Notes: generated by a model not told the origin, from the letters alone. A stretch of 64,000 nt of DNA from Aurantimonas endophytica (GCF_014196845.1 NZ_JACIEM010000001.1:1364001-1428000); one strand, 5' to 3'. Positions 41,828-50,569 are shown, counted from the first letter of the stretch. Translations and numbers: made by a program.

Positions 41828-43015
41828 ATGCCTGCAGCCCGCCATGTCGCTCTTACCCTGTCGATGCTCCTCGCCGGCACCGGGATCGCCGCAGCACAGC
41901 AATGCGGTGGCGATTTCGGCCAGTTCTTGGAGGGCGTGCGAACCGAGGCGCTGGCGAAAGGCCTGTCGCCCGCCGCCGTCGACACCGCCGTCGCCAACAT
42001 GCGGCAGGACCCGAAGGTGCTGGCCGCCGACCGCGCCCAGGGCGTGTTCGCCCAGGACTGGCAGCAATTCGCGACGCGGATGGTCAACGGCTACCGGCTG
42101 AGCCAGGGCCGCGCCAATCTCGAGAAACATGCCGGCGTCCTGTCCCGCGTCCTCGACGAGACCGGCGTGCCCGGCCCGGTGATCGCCGCCTTCTGGGGCC
42201 TCGAGACCGACTACGGCGCGGTGCTGGGCAATTTCGACACGCTGGCCGCCCTTGCCACCCTCGCCCACGATTGCCGCCGACCGGAGCTGTTTCGCCCGCA
42301 TCTCCTCGGCGCGATCGAGATCGTCGACCGCGGTTACCTGACCCCGGCGGAGATGAAGGGTGCCTGGGCGGGCGAACTCGGCCAGACGCAGCTTCTGCCG
42401 GAGGAATACATCGCCTACGGCACCGATGGCGACGGCAACGGCCGCGTTGACCTGCGCCAGGACGCCGCCGACGTGCTCTTCACCACCGGCAAATACATCC
42501 AGTCGCTCGGCTGGCGCCGCGGCGAGCCGTGGCTCGAGCCCGTCGCGGTCCCGTCCGACTTCCCGTGGGAGCGCGCCGCCCTCGTCAACAAGGAGCCGCG
42601 CTCGGCCTTCGCGTCGCTCGGCGTCACCAAAGCCGACGGCTCGCCGCTCGAGACCGACGAGCTGCCCTCATCGCTGATCCTGCCGATGGGCCGGGGCGGG
42701 CCGGCCTTCCTCGCCTTCCCGAATTTCGACATCTACCTCGCCTGGAACAAGTCGCTCGTCTACTCGCTGACGGCCGCCTATTTCTCCACCCGCCTCGCCG
42801 GCGCCCCGCCGGTCGACATGGGCAGTCCGCAGCCGGGCCTCGACCTGGAGACCACCAAGCAGTTGCAGCAGCGGCTGACCGATCTCGGCTACGACACCGG
42901 CGGGATCGACGGCATCATCGGCGAGAACACGAGAGCCGCCGTCCGCCAGGAACAGATCCGCCTCGGCATGCCGGCCGATGGCTGGCCGACCCCGGACCTG
43001 CTCTCGGCGCTCTGA
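41828..43015 (+). CDS. Lytic murein transglycosylase B (MltB-type)
   Basis: A 395-residue periplasmic glycan-cleaving enzyme. Residues 1-22 are a signal peptide ending in AAAQ. The MltB domain shows VPGPVIAAFWGLETDYGA with the catalytic Glu about residue 125, the AGELGQTQLLPEEYIAYG block, DGDGNGRVDLRQDAADVL and WNKSLVYSLTAAYFSTRLAG (about 310). A C-terminal peptidoglycan-binding domain follows (about 335-395: DTGGIDGIIGENTRAAVRQ). It follows the GH25 gene by 100 nt on the same strand. Confidence 0.94.
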   Translation: MPAARHVALTLSMLLAGTGIAAAQQCGGDFGQFLEGVRTEALAKGLSPAAVDTAVANMRQDPKVLAADRAQGVFAQDWQQFATRMVNGYRLSQGRANLEKHAGVLSRVLDETGVPGPVIAAFWGLETDYGAVLGNFDTLAALATLAHDCRRPELFRPHLLGAIEIVDRGYLTPAEMKGAWAGELGQTQLLPEEYIAYGTDGDGNGRVDLRQDAADVLFTTGKYIQSLGWRRGEPWLEPVAVPSDFPWERAALVNKEPRSAFASLGVTKADGSPLETDELPSSLILPMGRGGPAFLAFPNFDIYLAWNKSLVYSLTAAYFSTRLAGAPPVDMGSPQPGLDLETTKQLQQRLTDLGYDTGGIDGIIGENTRAAVRQEQIRLGMPADGWPTPDLLSAL

Positions 43016-43083
43016 GGCGGCATGCCACCCGCAGGACCGCCGCGAGCATAGCCGTTGCCGACAGGCCGGACTCGTCGACGCGA

Positions 43084-43674
43084 CTATGGCGGCGCCAGGC
43101 CGACGCCGTACTGGTCGGCGAGTTTCCAAAACCAGTCCTGGTCGAGATCCTCCGTCCGGTCGACCTCGACGAGGGCGGCTGCCGCGCGTTCGTGGATCGC
43201 ATAGCAAAGCTGTTCGTCGTCGTGGCGGGCCGTATAGGCGATCCCGTCCGCTGCCAGCGAATGCTCCGCAAGCGCCTTCGACCATTTCTGGGGGACGTCG
43301 TACGGCAGGCCGCCATGGGTGACCTCGGCCGTTGCGCCGAGGACAGCCAGGCCCGGTCCCGTCAGGCTGATCAAGGTGAGCGCGCGGACGTTCTGCAGCC
43401 GGACGTAGGCCTTTCGGGCCAGCAGGCCGGAGTCGATCTGCGTCCGTCCCGGCGTCCGCAGGAACGTCTCGGCAAAGGCGCCGGCGCGATCCTTGGCTGC
43501 GTAGAGCGTCCCATAGCTCCTGTCGGGCGCGTTGAACCGTCCGCTCGGCGTGCTGTCAAAATAGATCGGTTCCTGGATCACATTGTAGAAGCGGTGGAGG
43601 ATCGAGCCGCTCGGCACGGCAACGACCCTCGGCGACCGTTCCCCGAGGTCCGCCGGCGGCTCCGGTGCGCTCAA
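43084..43674 (-). CDS. RES-domain toxin
   Basis: A 196-residue RES-domain protein. RES toxins of RES-Xre modules deplete NAD+ by phosphorolysis or glycohydrolysis. The Arg, Glu and Ser positions after which the family is named fit ILHRFYN (about residue 27), GRFNAP (about 45), AGAFAETFLR (about 64) and the later TAEVTHGG/Y-P segment (about 115). The start is TTG at 43674, overlapping the antitoxin stop (TTGA), with AGGGGG just upstream. Confidence 0.88.
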   Translation of the reverse strand: MSAPEPPADLGERSPRVVAVPSGSILHRFYNVIQEPIYFDSTPSGRFNAPDRSYGTLYAAKDRAGAFAETFLRTPGRTQIDSGLLARKAYVRLQNVRALTLISLTGPGLAVLGATAEVTHGGLPYDVPQKWSKALAEHSLAADGIAYTARHDDEQLCYAIHERAAAALVEVDRTEDLDQDWFWKLADQYGVGLAPP

Positions 43675-44174
43675 GCCCCCTGCTCGCCCACACGTCTGGC
43701 TGCCTCGACGACGCGGTCGACGTCCCCCTTCCGCATCAGCTCGATCGGCTTCTTACCGCCGAGTTTCGGATCCGGCTGGACGAGGAAATTGAGGATCGTC
43801 CACGGGTTCTTCGTCGGCAAGGCCTCGCGCACCGTTCGCATCCCGCCGACGATCGACCCGTCGGCCTTGAACTGGGCGACAGGGTAGCGGCGCCGGTTGC
43901 TGGGGCCGGGCACCGCCAGAAGGCTTCCCTCGCTGACCCGTTTCTCGATGGCCTGACGCGTCACCCCGCGCATGAGACCCTGGACCTCTTCCAGGGTGTA
44001 GGCACCCCCGGCGGCGCGCAGGTCCTCTTCGGCAATGCGGATCCCGTTCAACATGACCCGCGCCCTGGCGTCCGGTTCGAAGGCTTCAGCGGCGATCTGC
44101 GGCACGACGCTCGTCTCGTCCCGGCCGCGCCTGGACGCGCTTTTTCTGGCGGCTGCCATTGCTTTCTCGGTCAT
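43671..44174 (-). CDS. Xre/MbcA/ParS-type antitoxin
   Basis: The cognate antitoxin of the RES toxin, 167 residues. A helix-turn-helix region lies at about 59-90 (YTLEEVQGLMRGVTRQAIEK) and the C-terminal toxin-binding domain (DUF2384) at about 110-165, with NPWTILNFLVQP and the GGKKPIELMRKGD motif. It is the first gene of the operon, overlaps the toxin by 4 nt and diverges from the DUF4112 gene. It likely represses its own promoter. Confidence 0.88.
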   Translation of the reverse strand: MTEKAMAAARKSASRRGRDETSVVPQIAAEAFEPDARARVMLNGIRIAEEDLRAAGGAYTLEEVQGLMRGVTRQAIEKRVSEGSLLAVPGPSNRRRYPVAQFKADGSIVGGMRTVREALPTKNPWTILNFLVQPDPKLGGKKPIELMRKGDVDRVVEAARRVGEQGA

Positions 44175-44230
44175 ATCGATGGCTCCGTCCTTTGACGGCT
44201 GGGACCTGAAACATCCGAGCCCAACATAGG

Positions 44231-44249
44231 CAACTTCGACAACTTTCGA
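44231..44249 (-). promoter_or_regulatory. Direct repeat upstream of the RES-Xre operon
   Basis: CAACTTCGA followed directly by CAACTTTCGA: two near-identical 9-10 bp copies, 57-75 bp upstream of the antitoxin ATG. A likely operator for the Xre antitoxin; inferred from position and repeat only. Confidence 0.4.
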
Positions 44250-44438
44250 TAGGGCCTTGGCTCGGTTTCAGGAGAGTAACGTCTTCGGGCGGATGGATTA
44301 TCGAGCTCTGCTCACCCTGCTTCGCAGGCGGCGGAGCTCGTGCCGGGCACGTCAGTCTCACTGCGCCTGTTGTCATCCCCGCTCTCTCCCCATATGGGCG
44401 CACGGAGCAGTGAGCGCTCCGTGAGGAGCAAGTTGCGC

Positions 44439-44867
44439 ATGAAAACTCCACAGACCCCGCTTCATCCCGACCACGTGCGGCGTCTGCGGCGCGTCAGCCG
44501 GCTTGCGCGGCTGATGGACACGGCGATCCGGATTCCAGGCACCGGCATCCGCTTCGGCGGCGACTCCGTCCTCGGCCTGATTCCGGGCATCGGCGACCTC
44601 GCCGGCGGCGCAATCGGGCTCTACATCGTCAACGAGGCCCGACAGCTCGGGCTTCCGACGAGCAAGATCGTGAAGATGTTGAGCAATCTCGGCCTCGACG
44701 TGGTCATCGGCGCCGTACCGCTGGCCGGTGACGTCGCCGACGTGTTCTTCAAGGCCCACCGGCGCAATCTCAACATCATCCTCGAGCATTTCGGCGAGGC
44801 CGATACCGATTTCGGCGAAAAGATGCGCGAACGGCCGATGAAGGACATCACGCCGAAGCGGCGCTAG
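44439..44867 (+). CDS. DUF4112 family protein
   Basis: A 142-residue protein of the DUF4112 family, function unknown. It has a basic N-terminus, LDTAIRIPGTG-type motif (LMDTAIRIPGTGIRFGGDS), a Gly-rich hydrophobic block LGLIPGIGDLAGGAIGLYIV (about 50-70) and a second, VVIGAVPLAGDVADVFFKAH (about 95-115); both may insert into the membrane. The ATG at 44439 has GAGGAG upstream. It converges with the next gene. Confidence 0.85.
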   Translation: MKTPQTPLHPDHVRRLRRVSRLARLMDTAIRIPGTGIRFGGDSVLGLIPGIGDLAGGAIGLYIVNEARQLGLPTSKIVKMLSNLGLDVVIGAVPLAGDVADVFFKAHRRNLNIILEHFGEADTDFGEKMRERPMKDITPKRR

Positions 44868-44876
44868 CAGGCCGCC

Positions 44877-45332
44877 TCACCAGCGGCGGGTGCGCTGGAA
44901 ATAGGCCTCCGCCTCGGTCCCGAAGGCCCGGCGCAATGCCGCCTCCTCGCCGCGGATGAAGCGGCTGGTGATCACGAATGGATAGACCATCGCGATCGCC
45001 ACCGCCGACAGCGCGCCGAGCCAGAAGGCGACGCCCAGCACCACCAGCGCCATGCCGGTATAGATCGGGTTGCGGTTGATCCGGTAAGGGCCCTCGACGA
45101 TCAGCGCCGTCGGCGTCTGACGCGGCATGATCTCGGTCTTCTTGCGCCGGAACCACAGCGCCGACCAGACCATGATCGCAATCCCCCCGACGGCCAGCAG
45201 GATGCCGAGCCCGGTGCTCCAGGCGGAGCCGAAGCGCGCGATCGGCACGAGCCACGCCGCCAGCGCTGACGCGGCGATGGTCGCCAGCGCCCACACCGGC
45301 GGCAGATCGGGTGTCAGATGGCCGTCACGCAT
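44877..45332 (-). CDS. Isoprenylcysteine methyltransferase-like membrane protein
   Basis: A 151-residue integral membrane protein of the ICMT/phospholipid methyltransferase superfamily. It has four hydrophobic segments and the SAM-binding C-terminal signature GPYRINRNPIYTGMAL (about 81-96), followed by ITSRFIRGEEAALRRAFG with the conserved Glu pair. The substrate is unknown; bacterial members methylate small molecules or lipids. Confidence 0.85.
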   Translation of the reverse strand: MRDGHLTPDLPPVWALATIAASALAAWLVPIARFGSAWSTGLGILLAVGGIAIMVWSALWFRRKKTEIMPRQTPTALIVEGPYRINRNPIYTGMALVVLGVAFWLGALSAVAIAMVYPFVITSRFIRGEEAALRRAFGTEAEAYFQRTRRW

Positions 45333-45448
45333 GGCTCATGTCTCCACCGGCCGGCATCCCGCGACAGCGGCTGATGCTCTTCGCGGTCGCCTCTCGCCAT
45401 GATACGCCTGCCGGCCGCCGAAACCAGCAAGCCCGCTGATCGCAGACC

Positions 45449-46669
45449 TCAGTCGGCCATCGTCTCGAGGCTGGCATAGCCTTCCGCCGCCTCGCCCTCG
45501 TCGAACGGCGTCGTCACCTCGACGAACGTATCCGGGTAGAAGCCGTTGAAGCGCGTCCTGAGCGACAGCGAGTAGGCGCCGATATGGCCGATCTCGATCC
45601 AGTCGCCGGTATCGACCGTCTCCGGCAGCCAGAACGGCCGTGACAGGATGTCGACGCTGTCGCAGGTCGCCCCGCAAACCTTGAACGCCTCGATCTTCGA
45701 GGGATCGCCGTTGCGGCTCTGGCGTGCCGGGTCGGGGATGAATCGCGCCGGCAGGGTGATCTTGCCGGTCCACGAGTCCGACAGCGACGCCCAGATGCCG
45801 TCATTGATGTAGAGCCGCTTGCCCTTCCTCAGCAGCACCCGGACGATCAGCGAGAACGCCCGCGCCACGATCACGCGGCCGGGCTCGGCGACCAGCGGCA
45901 TGTCGTTAAAGCCCCATTCCTCGATGTCGCCGCGCAGCCGCGACATGATCTGCCCGAGCCCCGGCATCTCGCGCTTCTTGCGGCGCGGATCGTGGCCGTA
46001 TTCGGCCGGAAAGCCGCCGCCGACGTCGAGCCCGGCGAGCGGAACGTCGGCGCGGTTGCGCACCCAGTCGGCCGAGGCGAGCGCCCGCTCGTAGGTGTCT
46101 GGGTCCTCGATCTGCGAGCCGACATGGAAGCAGATGCCGACCTTGAAGCCGATCTTGTGGCAGCGCTGCAGGAGCTCGACGGCATGGGCGGGGGCCGCGC
46201 CGAACTTCTTCGAGAGCTCGTAGGCCGCGTGGCCCTTGGTCTGGATGCGCACGAACAGCGTGATCGTGCCGGGATCGAGATCGAGCGCCCGCACGATCCG
46301 CAGGATCTTCGCAACCTCGTCCTCGTGGTCGAGCGACAGCACGCGGATCCCGTAGGTCTCGAGCGCCAGCCTGATGTCCGACTGCGCCTTCACCGGATGC
46401 ATGTAGAGCATCTCGGCCTTCGGCAGTGCCTTGCGGACGGCCGCGAACTCGCCCGGGGAGGCGACGTCGAAGATCTTCACCCCGGCCTCGGCGAGCGTCG
46501 ACAGCACCATCGGCTCGCCATTGGTCTTCACCGCATAGGCGGTGTCGCCGGGAAACGCTTCCATGAAGCCCTTCGCGTCGGCCTTCAGCACATCCGGCCG
46601 GAAGCAGTAGACCGGCACGTCGGGCCGAAGCGCGAGCGCGGCGTCCTTGGCCGTCTTGAATTTCTGCAA
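45449..46669 (-). CDS. Type III PLP-dependent amino acid decarboxylase (ornithine/lysine decarboxylase type)
   Basis: An alanine-racemase-fold decarboxylase, probably making putrescine or cadaverine. The 406-residue protein has the PLP lysine in AYAVKTNGEP (about residue 47), the HVGSQIEDP block (about 186), GLDVGGGFPAEYG (PLP phosphate, about 218), AEPGRVIVARAF (about 266) and the catalytic cysteine in CGATCDSVDIL (about 337). The start is TTG at 46669, preceded by AGGAG at good spacing; the open frame reaches another TTG at 46702 without a ribosome-binding site. Ornithine versus lysine cannot be told by eye. Confidence 0.88.
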   Translation of the reverse strand: MQKFKTAKDAALALRPDVPVYCFRPDVLKADAKGFMEAFPGDTAYAVKTNGEPMVLSTLAEAGVKIFDVASPGEFAAVRKALPKAEMLYMHPVKAQSDIRLALETYGIRVLSLDHEDEVAKILRIVRALDLDPGTITLFVRIQTKGHAAYELSKKFGAAPAHAVELLQRCHKIGFKVGICFHVGSQIEDPDTYERALASADWVRNRADVPLAGLDVGGGFPAEYGHDPRRKKREMPGLGQIMSRLRGDIEEWGFNDMPLVAEPGRVIVARAFSLIVRVLLRKGKRLYINDGIWASLSDSWTGKITLPARFIPDPARQSRNGDPSKIEAFKVCGATCDSVDILSRPFWLPETVDTGDWIEIGHIGAYSLSLRTRFNGFYPDTFVEVTTPFDEGEAAEGYASLETMAD

Positions 46670-46837
46670 GGAAAGCTCCTGCCTTCGGGTCGGACGGGGC
46701 AATGCCGATGCACCTAGGGCGGCGTCGGCGAATGTTGCGGGGCAGCGTCGATCGTATTGTCCCGGTCTGGTGATCGGCCTTGCCGGGCGGCCGTCGCCGG
46801 CCCTATTGAGGACGCGTCATCCCTAGGAGCTTCGCGC

Positions 46838-48103
46838 ATGAACGTCCAGCCGCTCGGCCTTGCCCGCCTGCTTGCCGACATCGAGGGCGGCCGGGCCACC
46901 GCGGCCCGGACCATCGCCGCGGCGCAGGAGCGCATCGACGCGCTTGACGGCGAGCTCGCCGCCTTCGTGCGCCGCGCACCCGAGGCGAGCATCGACGCGG
47001 CCATGACGGCAACCGGGCCGCTGGCCGGCGTGCCCTTCGGCGTCAAGGACATCTTCGACACCGCCGACATGGCGACCGAGCACGGCTCGCCGCTCTATGC
47101 CGGGCACCGCCCGGTCGCCGACGCTGCCCTGGTCGCAATGGCGAGAGGCGCCGGCGCGGCGATACTCGGCAAGACCGCGACGACGCAGTTCGCCTCGCTC
47201 GATCCCTGCGCCACCCGCAACCCGCATGATCCGTCCCGCACGCCCGGCGGCTCCTCCTCCGGTTCGGCCGCGGCGGTCGCGGCCGGCATGGTCGCCGGCG
47301 CCTGCGGATCGCAAACCGGCGGCTCGGTGCTGCGCCCGGCCTCCTATTGCGGCGTCGCCGGCTACAAGCCGAGCTTCCGGCTGCTGCCGACCGTTGGCAT
47401 GAAGACCTTCGCCTGGTCGCTGGACACGGTCGGCCTGTTCGCCGCCGGGGTCGCGGACGTCGCGCTGCTGGCCGCCAAGCTGACCGGCCGCGCCCTCGCC
47501 GCTCCGCCGCTGGCCGACGCATCGGGCCTGACCATCGGCCTCTATCGCAGCAGTGTCGACGCCGGCATCGAGAAGGAGATGCAGGCTGCCTGGGACGACG
47601 CCGCCCGCGCCCTGGAAGCTGCCGGCGCGACGCTCGTCGAGCTCGTCGAACCCGCGGCGCTGTCGGCGGCGCGCGACGTCCACGGTACCGTCCAGAACTT
47701 CGAGGCCGCCCACGCGCTGATGTGGGAGCATCGGACCCATCGCGAGGCGATGGCACCCCGCGTGCTCGCTCAACTGGACGAAGGCGCCGCCACCTCCCCG
47801 GCAGCGTACGATGCCGGACGCCGCACCGCCCGGATCGGCCGCCGGGCCGCGACCACCCTGTTCGAGACCGTCGACGCGCTGCTGCTGCCGTCCGCCCTCG
47901 GCGCCGCCCCGGAAGGCCTCGGATCGACCGGCGACCCGGCACTCAACAAGCTCTGGACGCTGACCGGCAATCCCGCCGTCAGCGTGCCGGGCCTCGCGAC
48001 CGCGGGCGGGCTGCCGCTCGGCATCAGCATCGTTGCCCGCTTCGGGCGCGACGCCGAGGCGCTGGCCATTGGCGCGCTGCTGGAGACGCGGCTTCGCGCC
48101 TGA
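46838..48103 (+). CDS. Amidase (amidase signature family)
   Basis: A 421-residue serine amidase. The Ser-cisSer-Lys triad is visible: Lys in VPFGVKDIFDTAD (about 72), the signature GGSSSGSAAAVAAG (about 138-151) and the nucleophile in the GSQTGGSVLRPASYCG segment (about 160). AGGAG lies 8 nt before the ATG. It is not part of an operon with neighbours on the same strand, and lacks the features of GatA (no gatC or gatB nearby). The substrate is unknown. Confidence 0.9.
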   Translation: MNVQPLGLARLLADIEGGRATAARTIAAAQERIDALDGELAAFVRRAPEASIDAAMTATGPLAGVPFGVKDIFDTADMATEHGSPLYAGHRPVADAALVAMARGAGAAILGKTATTQFASLDPCATRNPHDPSRTPGGSSSGSAAAVAAGMVAGACGSQTGGSVLRPASYCGVAGYKPSFRLLPTVGMKTFAWSLDTVGLFAAGVADVALLAAKLTGRALAAPPLADASGLTIGLYRSSVDAGIEKEMQAAWDDAARALEAAGATLVELVEPAALSAARDVHGTVQNFEAAHALMWEHRTHREAMAPRVLAQLDEGAATSPAAYDAGRRTARIGRRAATTLFETVDALLLPSALGAAPEGLGSTGDPALNKLWTLTGNPAVSVPGLATAGGLPLGISIVARFGRDAEALAIGALLETRLRA

Positions 48104-48310
48104 GCCTGTACCGGCGCCGGCCGCCTCTGCCGTCCGGGCCGGTTCTGTGCCAAAAAAATACAGCCTCCCGCTTCGCGACGCACTCCGGTGCAGCAAAGGG
48201 GCTGGAGCCGGCGAGGAAGAATTTCCTGCTGCACTGCAGCAACGAAATCGTCTTTACGCCTCGTTCATCTCCGTTAACTTCCCCTCGTTGTCAGATGAGG
48301 AGGCGCTTCA

Positions 48311-48397
48311 ATGGAACTGACACGTCCCATGAACCTGCTGTTTATCTGTGCCGCATTCGCGTTCGTCGGCGCTCTGGTGGTGGGCATCGTGCCCTGA
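48311..48397 (+). CDS. 28-residue predicted membrane peptide
   Basis: A very small gene: ATG at 48311, 28 codons, TGA at 48395-48397, with GAGGAGG 7 nt upstream. The peptide starts MELTRPMNLLF and continues as one hydrophobic helix (about residues 7-27) rich in Ala, Phe, Val and Gly, ending in Pro. A strong ribosome-binding site, one clear membrane span and a terminator 45 nt downstream support real expression. No function is known to me. Confidence 0.6.
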   Translation: MELTRPMNLLFICAAFAFVGALVVGIVP

Positions 48398-48441
48398 CCC
48401 GACAGGCCGGCGATGGTCATCATGAGGATGGCCGAGAGACG

Positions 48442-48469
48442 AAAAAGCCGGGGTTCGCCCCGGCTTTTT
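48442..48469. terminator. Bidirectional terminator
   Basis: AAAAAGCCGGGG (48442-48453), TTCG, CCCCGGCTTTTT (48458-48469): a perfect 12-bp stem with a stable TTCG loop and T runs on both strands. It serves the small membrane peptide gene on the plus strand and metF on the minus strand. Confidence 0.92.
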
Positions 48470-48493
48470 CACGTCCTGGAGACTGTCCTGCCC

Positions 48494-49411
48494 TCAGGCG
48501 GCTTCCGCCTTGCCCTCGGCCGTCTCGCCGCCCGCCGTCCCGGCGCGCAGGCCGAGAATATGGCAGATCGAGTAGACCAGGTCGGCCCGGTTCATCGTGT
48601 AGAAATGGAAGTCCGAGATGCCGCGGCTGGTGAGGTCGAGTACCTGCTCGGCGCAGACGGCGGCCGCCACGTGGCTGCGTGTCTGCTCGTCGTTTTCCAG
48701 CCCGTCGAAGCGCTCGGCCAGCCATGACGGGATCTTCGTGCCGCAGGCACTGGAGAAGCGGGCGATCTTGGTGAAGTCGTGGATCGGCGCGATGCCGGGC
48801 ACGATCGGGATGTAGATTCCCGCCTTGCGCACCCGCTCCACGAAGCGCTCGTAAACGTCGTTGTCGAAGAAGAACTGGGTGATGGCCCGCGTCGCCCCGT
48901 TGTCGACCTTGCGCTTCAGGAGATCGATGTCGGTGGCGAAATCCGGGCTCTCGGGATGCTTCTCCGGATAGGCCGAAACCGAGATCTCGAAATCGGCGAA
49001 GGCCTTGAGCCCCGCGACCAGCTCGACGGCGTTGCGATAGCCGTCCGGCCGCGCGACATACTCGCCACCGACGCCGGCCTGGCTGTCGCCGCGCAGCGCC
49101 ACGAAATGGCGCACGCCCGTCTCCCAGTACTGGCGCACCACCGCGTCGACATCCTCGCGGGATGCGTCGACGCAGGTCAGGTGCGCCGCCGGCGTCAGGC
49201 TGGTCTCCTTGAGGATCCGCTCGATGGTCGAATGGGTGCGCTCGCGCGTGGATCCGCCGGCCCCGTAGGTAACCGAGACGAAGCGGGGCCCGAGCGGCGC
49301 GAGCCGCTCGATCGAGCGCCAGAGATTTTCTTCCATCTTCTCCGACTTCGGCGGGAAGAACTCGAAGGAGACGTTGATCCCCGAGGGGGAAAGCGGGCTG
49401 GTGCGGCTCAT
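48494..49411 (-). CDS. metF: Methylenetetrahydrofolate reductase
   Basis: Reduces 5,10-methylene-THF to 5-methyl-THF, the methyl donor for methionine synthesis. The 305-residue FAD TIM barrel has FEFFPPKSEKMEENL (about 17), FVSVTYGAGGSTRERT (about 44), VALRGDSQ (about 104), AITQFFFDNDVYERFV (about 177) and FHFYTMNRADL near the end. It follows the ArsR-methyltransferase gene by 12 nt and is cotranscribed with it; the strong terminator is 25 nt past the stop. Confidence 0.96.
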   Translation of the reverse strand: MSRTSPLSPSGINVSFEFFPPKSEKMEENLWRSIERLAPLGPRFVSVTYGAGGSTRERTHSTIERILKETSLTPAAHLTCVDASREDVDAVVRQYWETGVRHFVALRGDSQAGVGGEYVARPDGYRNAVELVAGLKAFADFEISVSAYPEKHPESPDFATDIDLLKRKVDNGATRAITQFFFDNDVYERFVERVRKAGIYIPIVPGIAPIHDFTKIARFSSACGTKIPSWLAERFDGLENDEQTRSHVAAAVCAEQVLDLTSRGISDFHFYTMNRADLVYSICHILGLRAGTAGGETAEGKAEAA

Positions 49412-49423
49412 GGCAGGTTCTTC

Positions 49424-50437
49424 TCAGCTGGCTTGGATGGAACGGGTGGATTTGTCGTCGGCGACGAGGAGGCGCGGATCGCGGGCGATGCAGAGGGTGA
49501 CGGTGAGCTCTCCGGTCTGCTCGCCCTTCGAGACCAGATGCTGGATGGAGACCGGTTCGAGCCCCGCCTCCTCGAGATAGCCGGTCAGCGACTCGTCGGA
49601 AAAGCCGAGGCGCAGATGCGCGTGTTCGGCGCGCAGGAATTCGAGCGAATGCGGCGCGAAGTCGATGATCGCCATGCGCCCGCCGGGCGCCACCGCCCGC
49701 GCCGCCTCGGCGACCGCGGCGGCCGGATCGTCGAGATAATGCAGCACCTGGTGGATGGTGACGAGGTCGAAGGCCTGGCGCTCCACCGGCAGATGATAGG
49801 CGTCGCCCTGGCGCACCAGCGCGTTGGCGATGCCGGCCTGGTCGAGCTTGGTCCGGGCGATCGCCAGCATCTCGCGCGAGGCGTCGACACCGACCGCCCG
49901 CTCGCAGCGCGGCGCCAGCAGTTCCAGCAGCCGGCCGGTGCCGGTGCCGATGTCGAGCAGCGTGCCGATCCGCCTGGCACCGAGCGCGTCGAGCAGCGCC
50001 CGCTCCACCTCGGCGTCGGAGGCATGCAGCGCCCGGATGCGGTCCCAGTGCCCGGCATTGCTGGCGAAATAGCTGGCGGCGCGGCGGGCGCGGTCGGCGC
50101 GAACCGATTCCAGCCGTTCGAGGTCGCGGCGGATCTCCGGATCCCCCTCGTCGACCCAGCCGACCAGCGTGCGCACCAGTCCCGACATCGTCGCCTCGTC
50201 GGAGACCCGGAAATACGCCCAGGCGCCTTCCTGGTAGCGCAGCAGCACGCCGGATTCGACCAAGAGCTTCAGGTGCCGCGAGATCCGCGGCTGCGACTGG
50301 CCGAGAATCGACGTAAGCTCGCTGACAGTGAGGTCGTTGCGCGCCAGCAGCAGGACGAGTCGCAGCCGGGTCGGTTCGGCGACGGCTTTCAGCGCGTCGA
50401 CGAAGGATCCGAAAGAGAGCTTGCGAATGTCCAGCAT
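49424..50437 (-). CDS. ArsR-family regulator fused to a SAM-dependent methyltransferase
   Basis: A 337-residue fusion. Residues 8-90 form an ArsR winged helix (ALKAVAEPTRLRLVLLLA, then LTVSELTSILGQSQPRISRHLKLL). Residues 130-310 form a class I methyltransferase fold with the SAM motif LLDIGTGTGRLLELL (about 160) and GVDASREML. The family's metal-binding cysteines are not evident. A fused methyltransferase fold beside metF suggests sensing of SAM or S-adenosylhomocysteine and control of methionine-cycle genes; this is inference, in line with SahR-type ArsR regulators. ATG at 50437 has GGAAG 5 nt upstream. Confidence 0.9.
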   Translation of the reverse strand: MLDIRKLSFGSFVDALKAVAEPTRLRLVLLLARNDLTVSELTSILGQSQPRISRHLKLLVESGVLLRYQEGAWAYFRVSDEATMSGLVRTLVGWVDEGDPEIRRDLERLESVRADRARRAASYFASNAGHWDRIRALHASDAEVERALLDALGARRIGTLLDIGTGTGRLLELLAPRCERAVGVDASREMLAIARTKLDQAGIANALVRQGDAYHLPVERQAFDLVTIHQVLHYLDDPAAAVAEAARAVAPGGRMAIIDFAPHSLEFLRAEHAHLRLGFSDESLTGYLEEAGLEPVSIQHLVSKGEQTGELTVTLCIARDPRLLVADDKSTRSIQAS

Positions 50438-50454
50438 GAAGACTTCCAATCACA

Positions 50455-50474
50455 ATATAAAGATATGTTTATAT
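50455..50474. promoter_or_regulatory. AT-rich palindromic operator of the ArsR-metF operon
   Basis: The 20-bp sequence has arms ATATAAA (50455-50461) and TTTATAT (50468-50474) around GATATG, an inverted repeat of the size and AT content of ArsR-family operators. It lies 18 bp upstream of the regulator start and about 95 bp upstream of the divergent trmO, so could control both. Confidence 0.65.
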
Positions 50475-50569
50475 CGAAACGGCAAACGCTGCAAGCTGGT
50501 TTTGTCGTCCGTCTTCGCGTCTGATGGCGCCGCCCCTGCCGCCCTGCGAACTGCGGCGCGATCTGCGCG

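Noticed and set aside
46838-48103. gatA (Glu-tRNA amidotransferase subunit A)
   Set aside because: The amidase signature is shared, but no gatB or gatC lies nearby and the protein is shorter than usual GatA, so only amidase is called.
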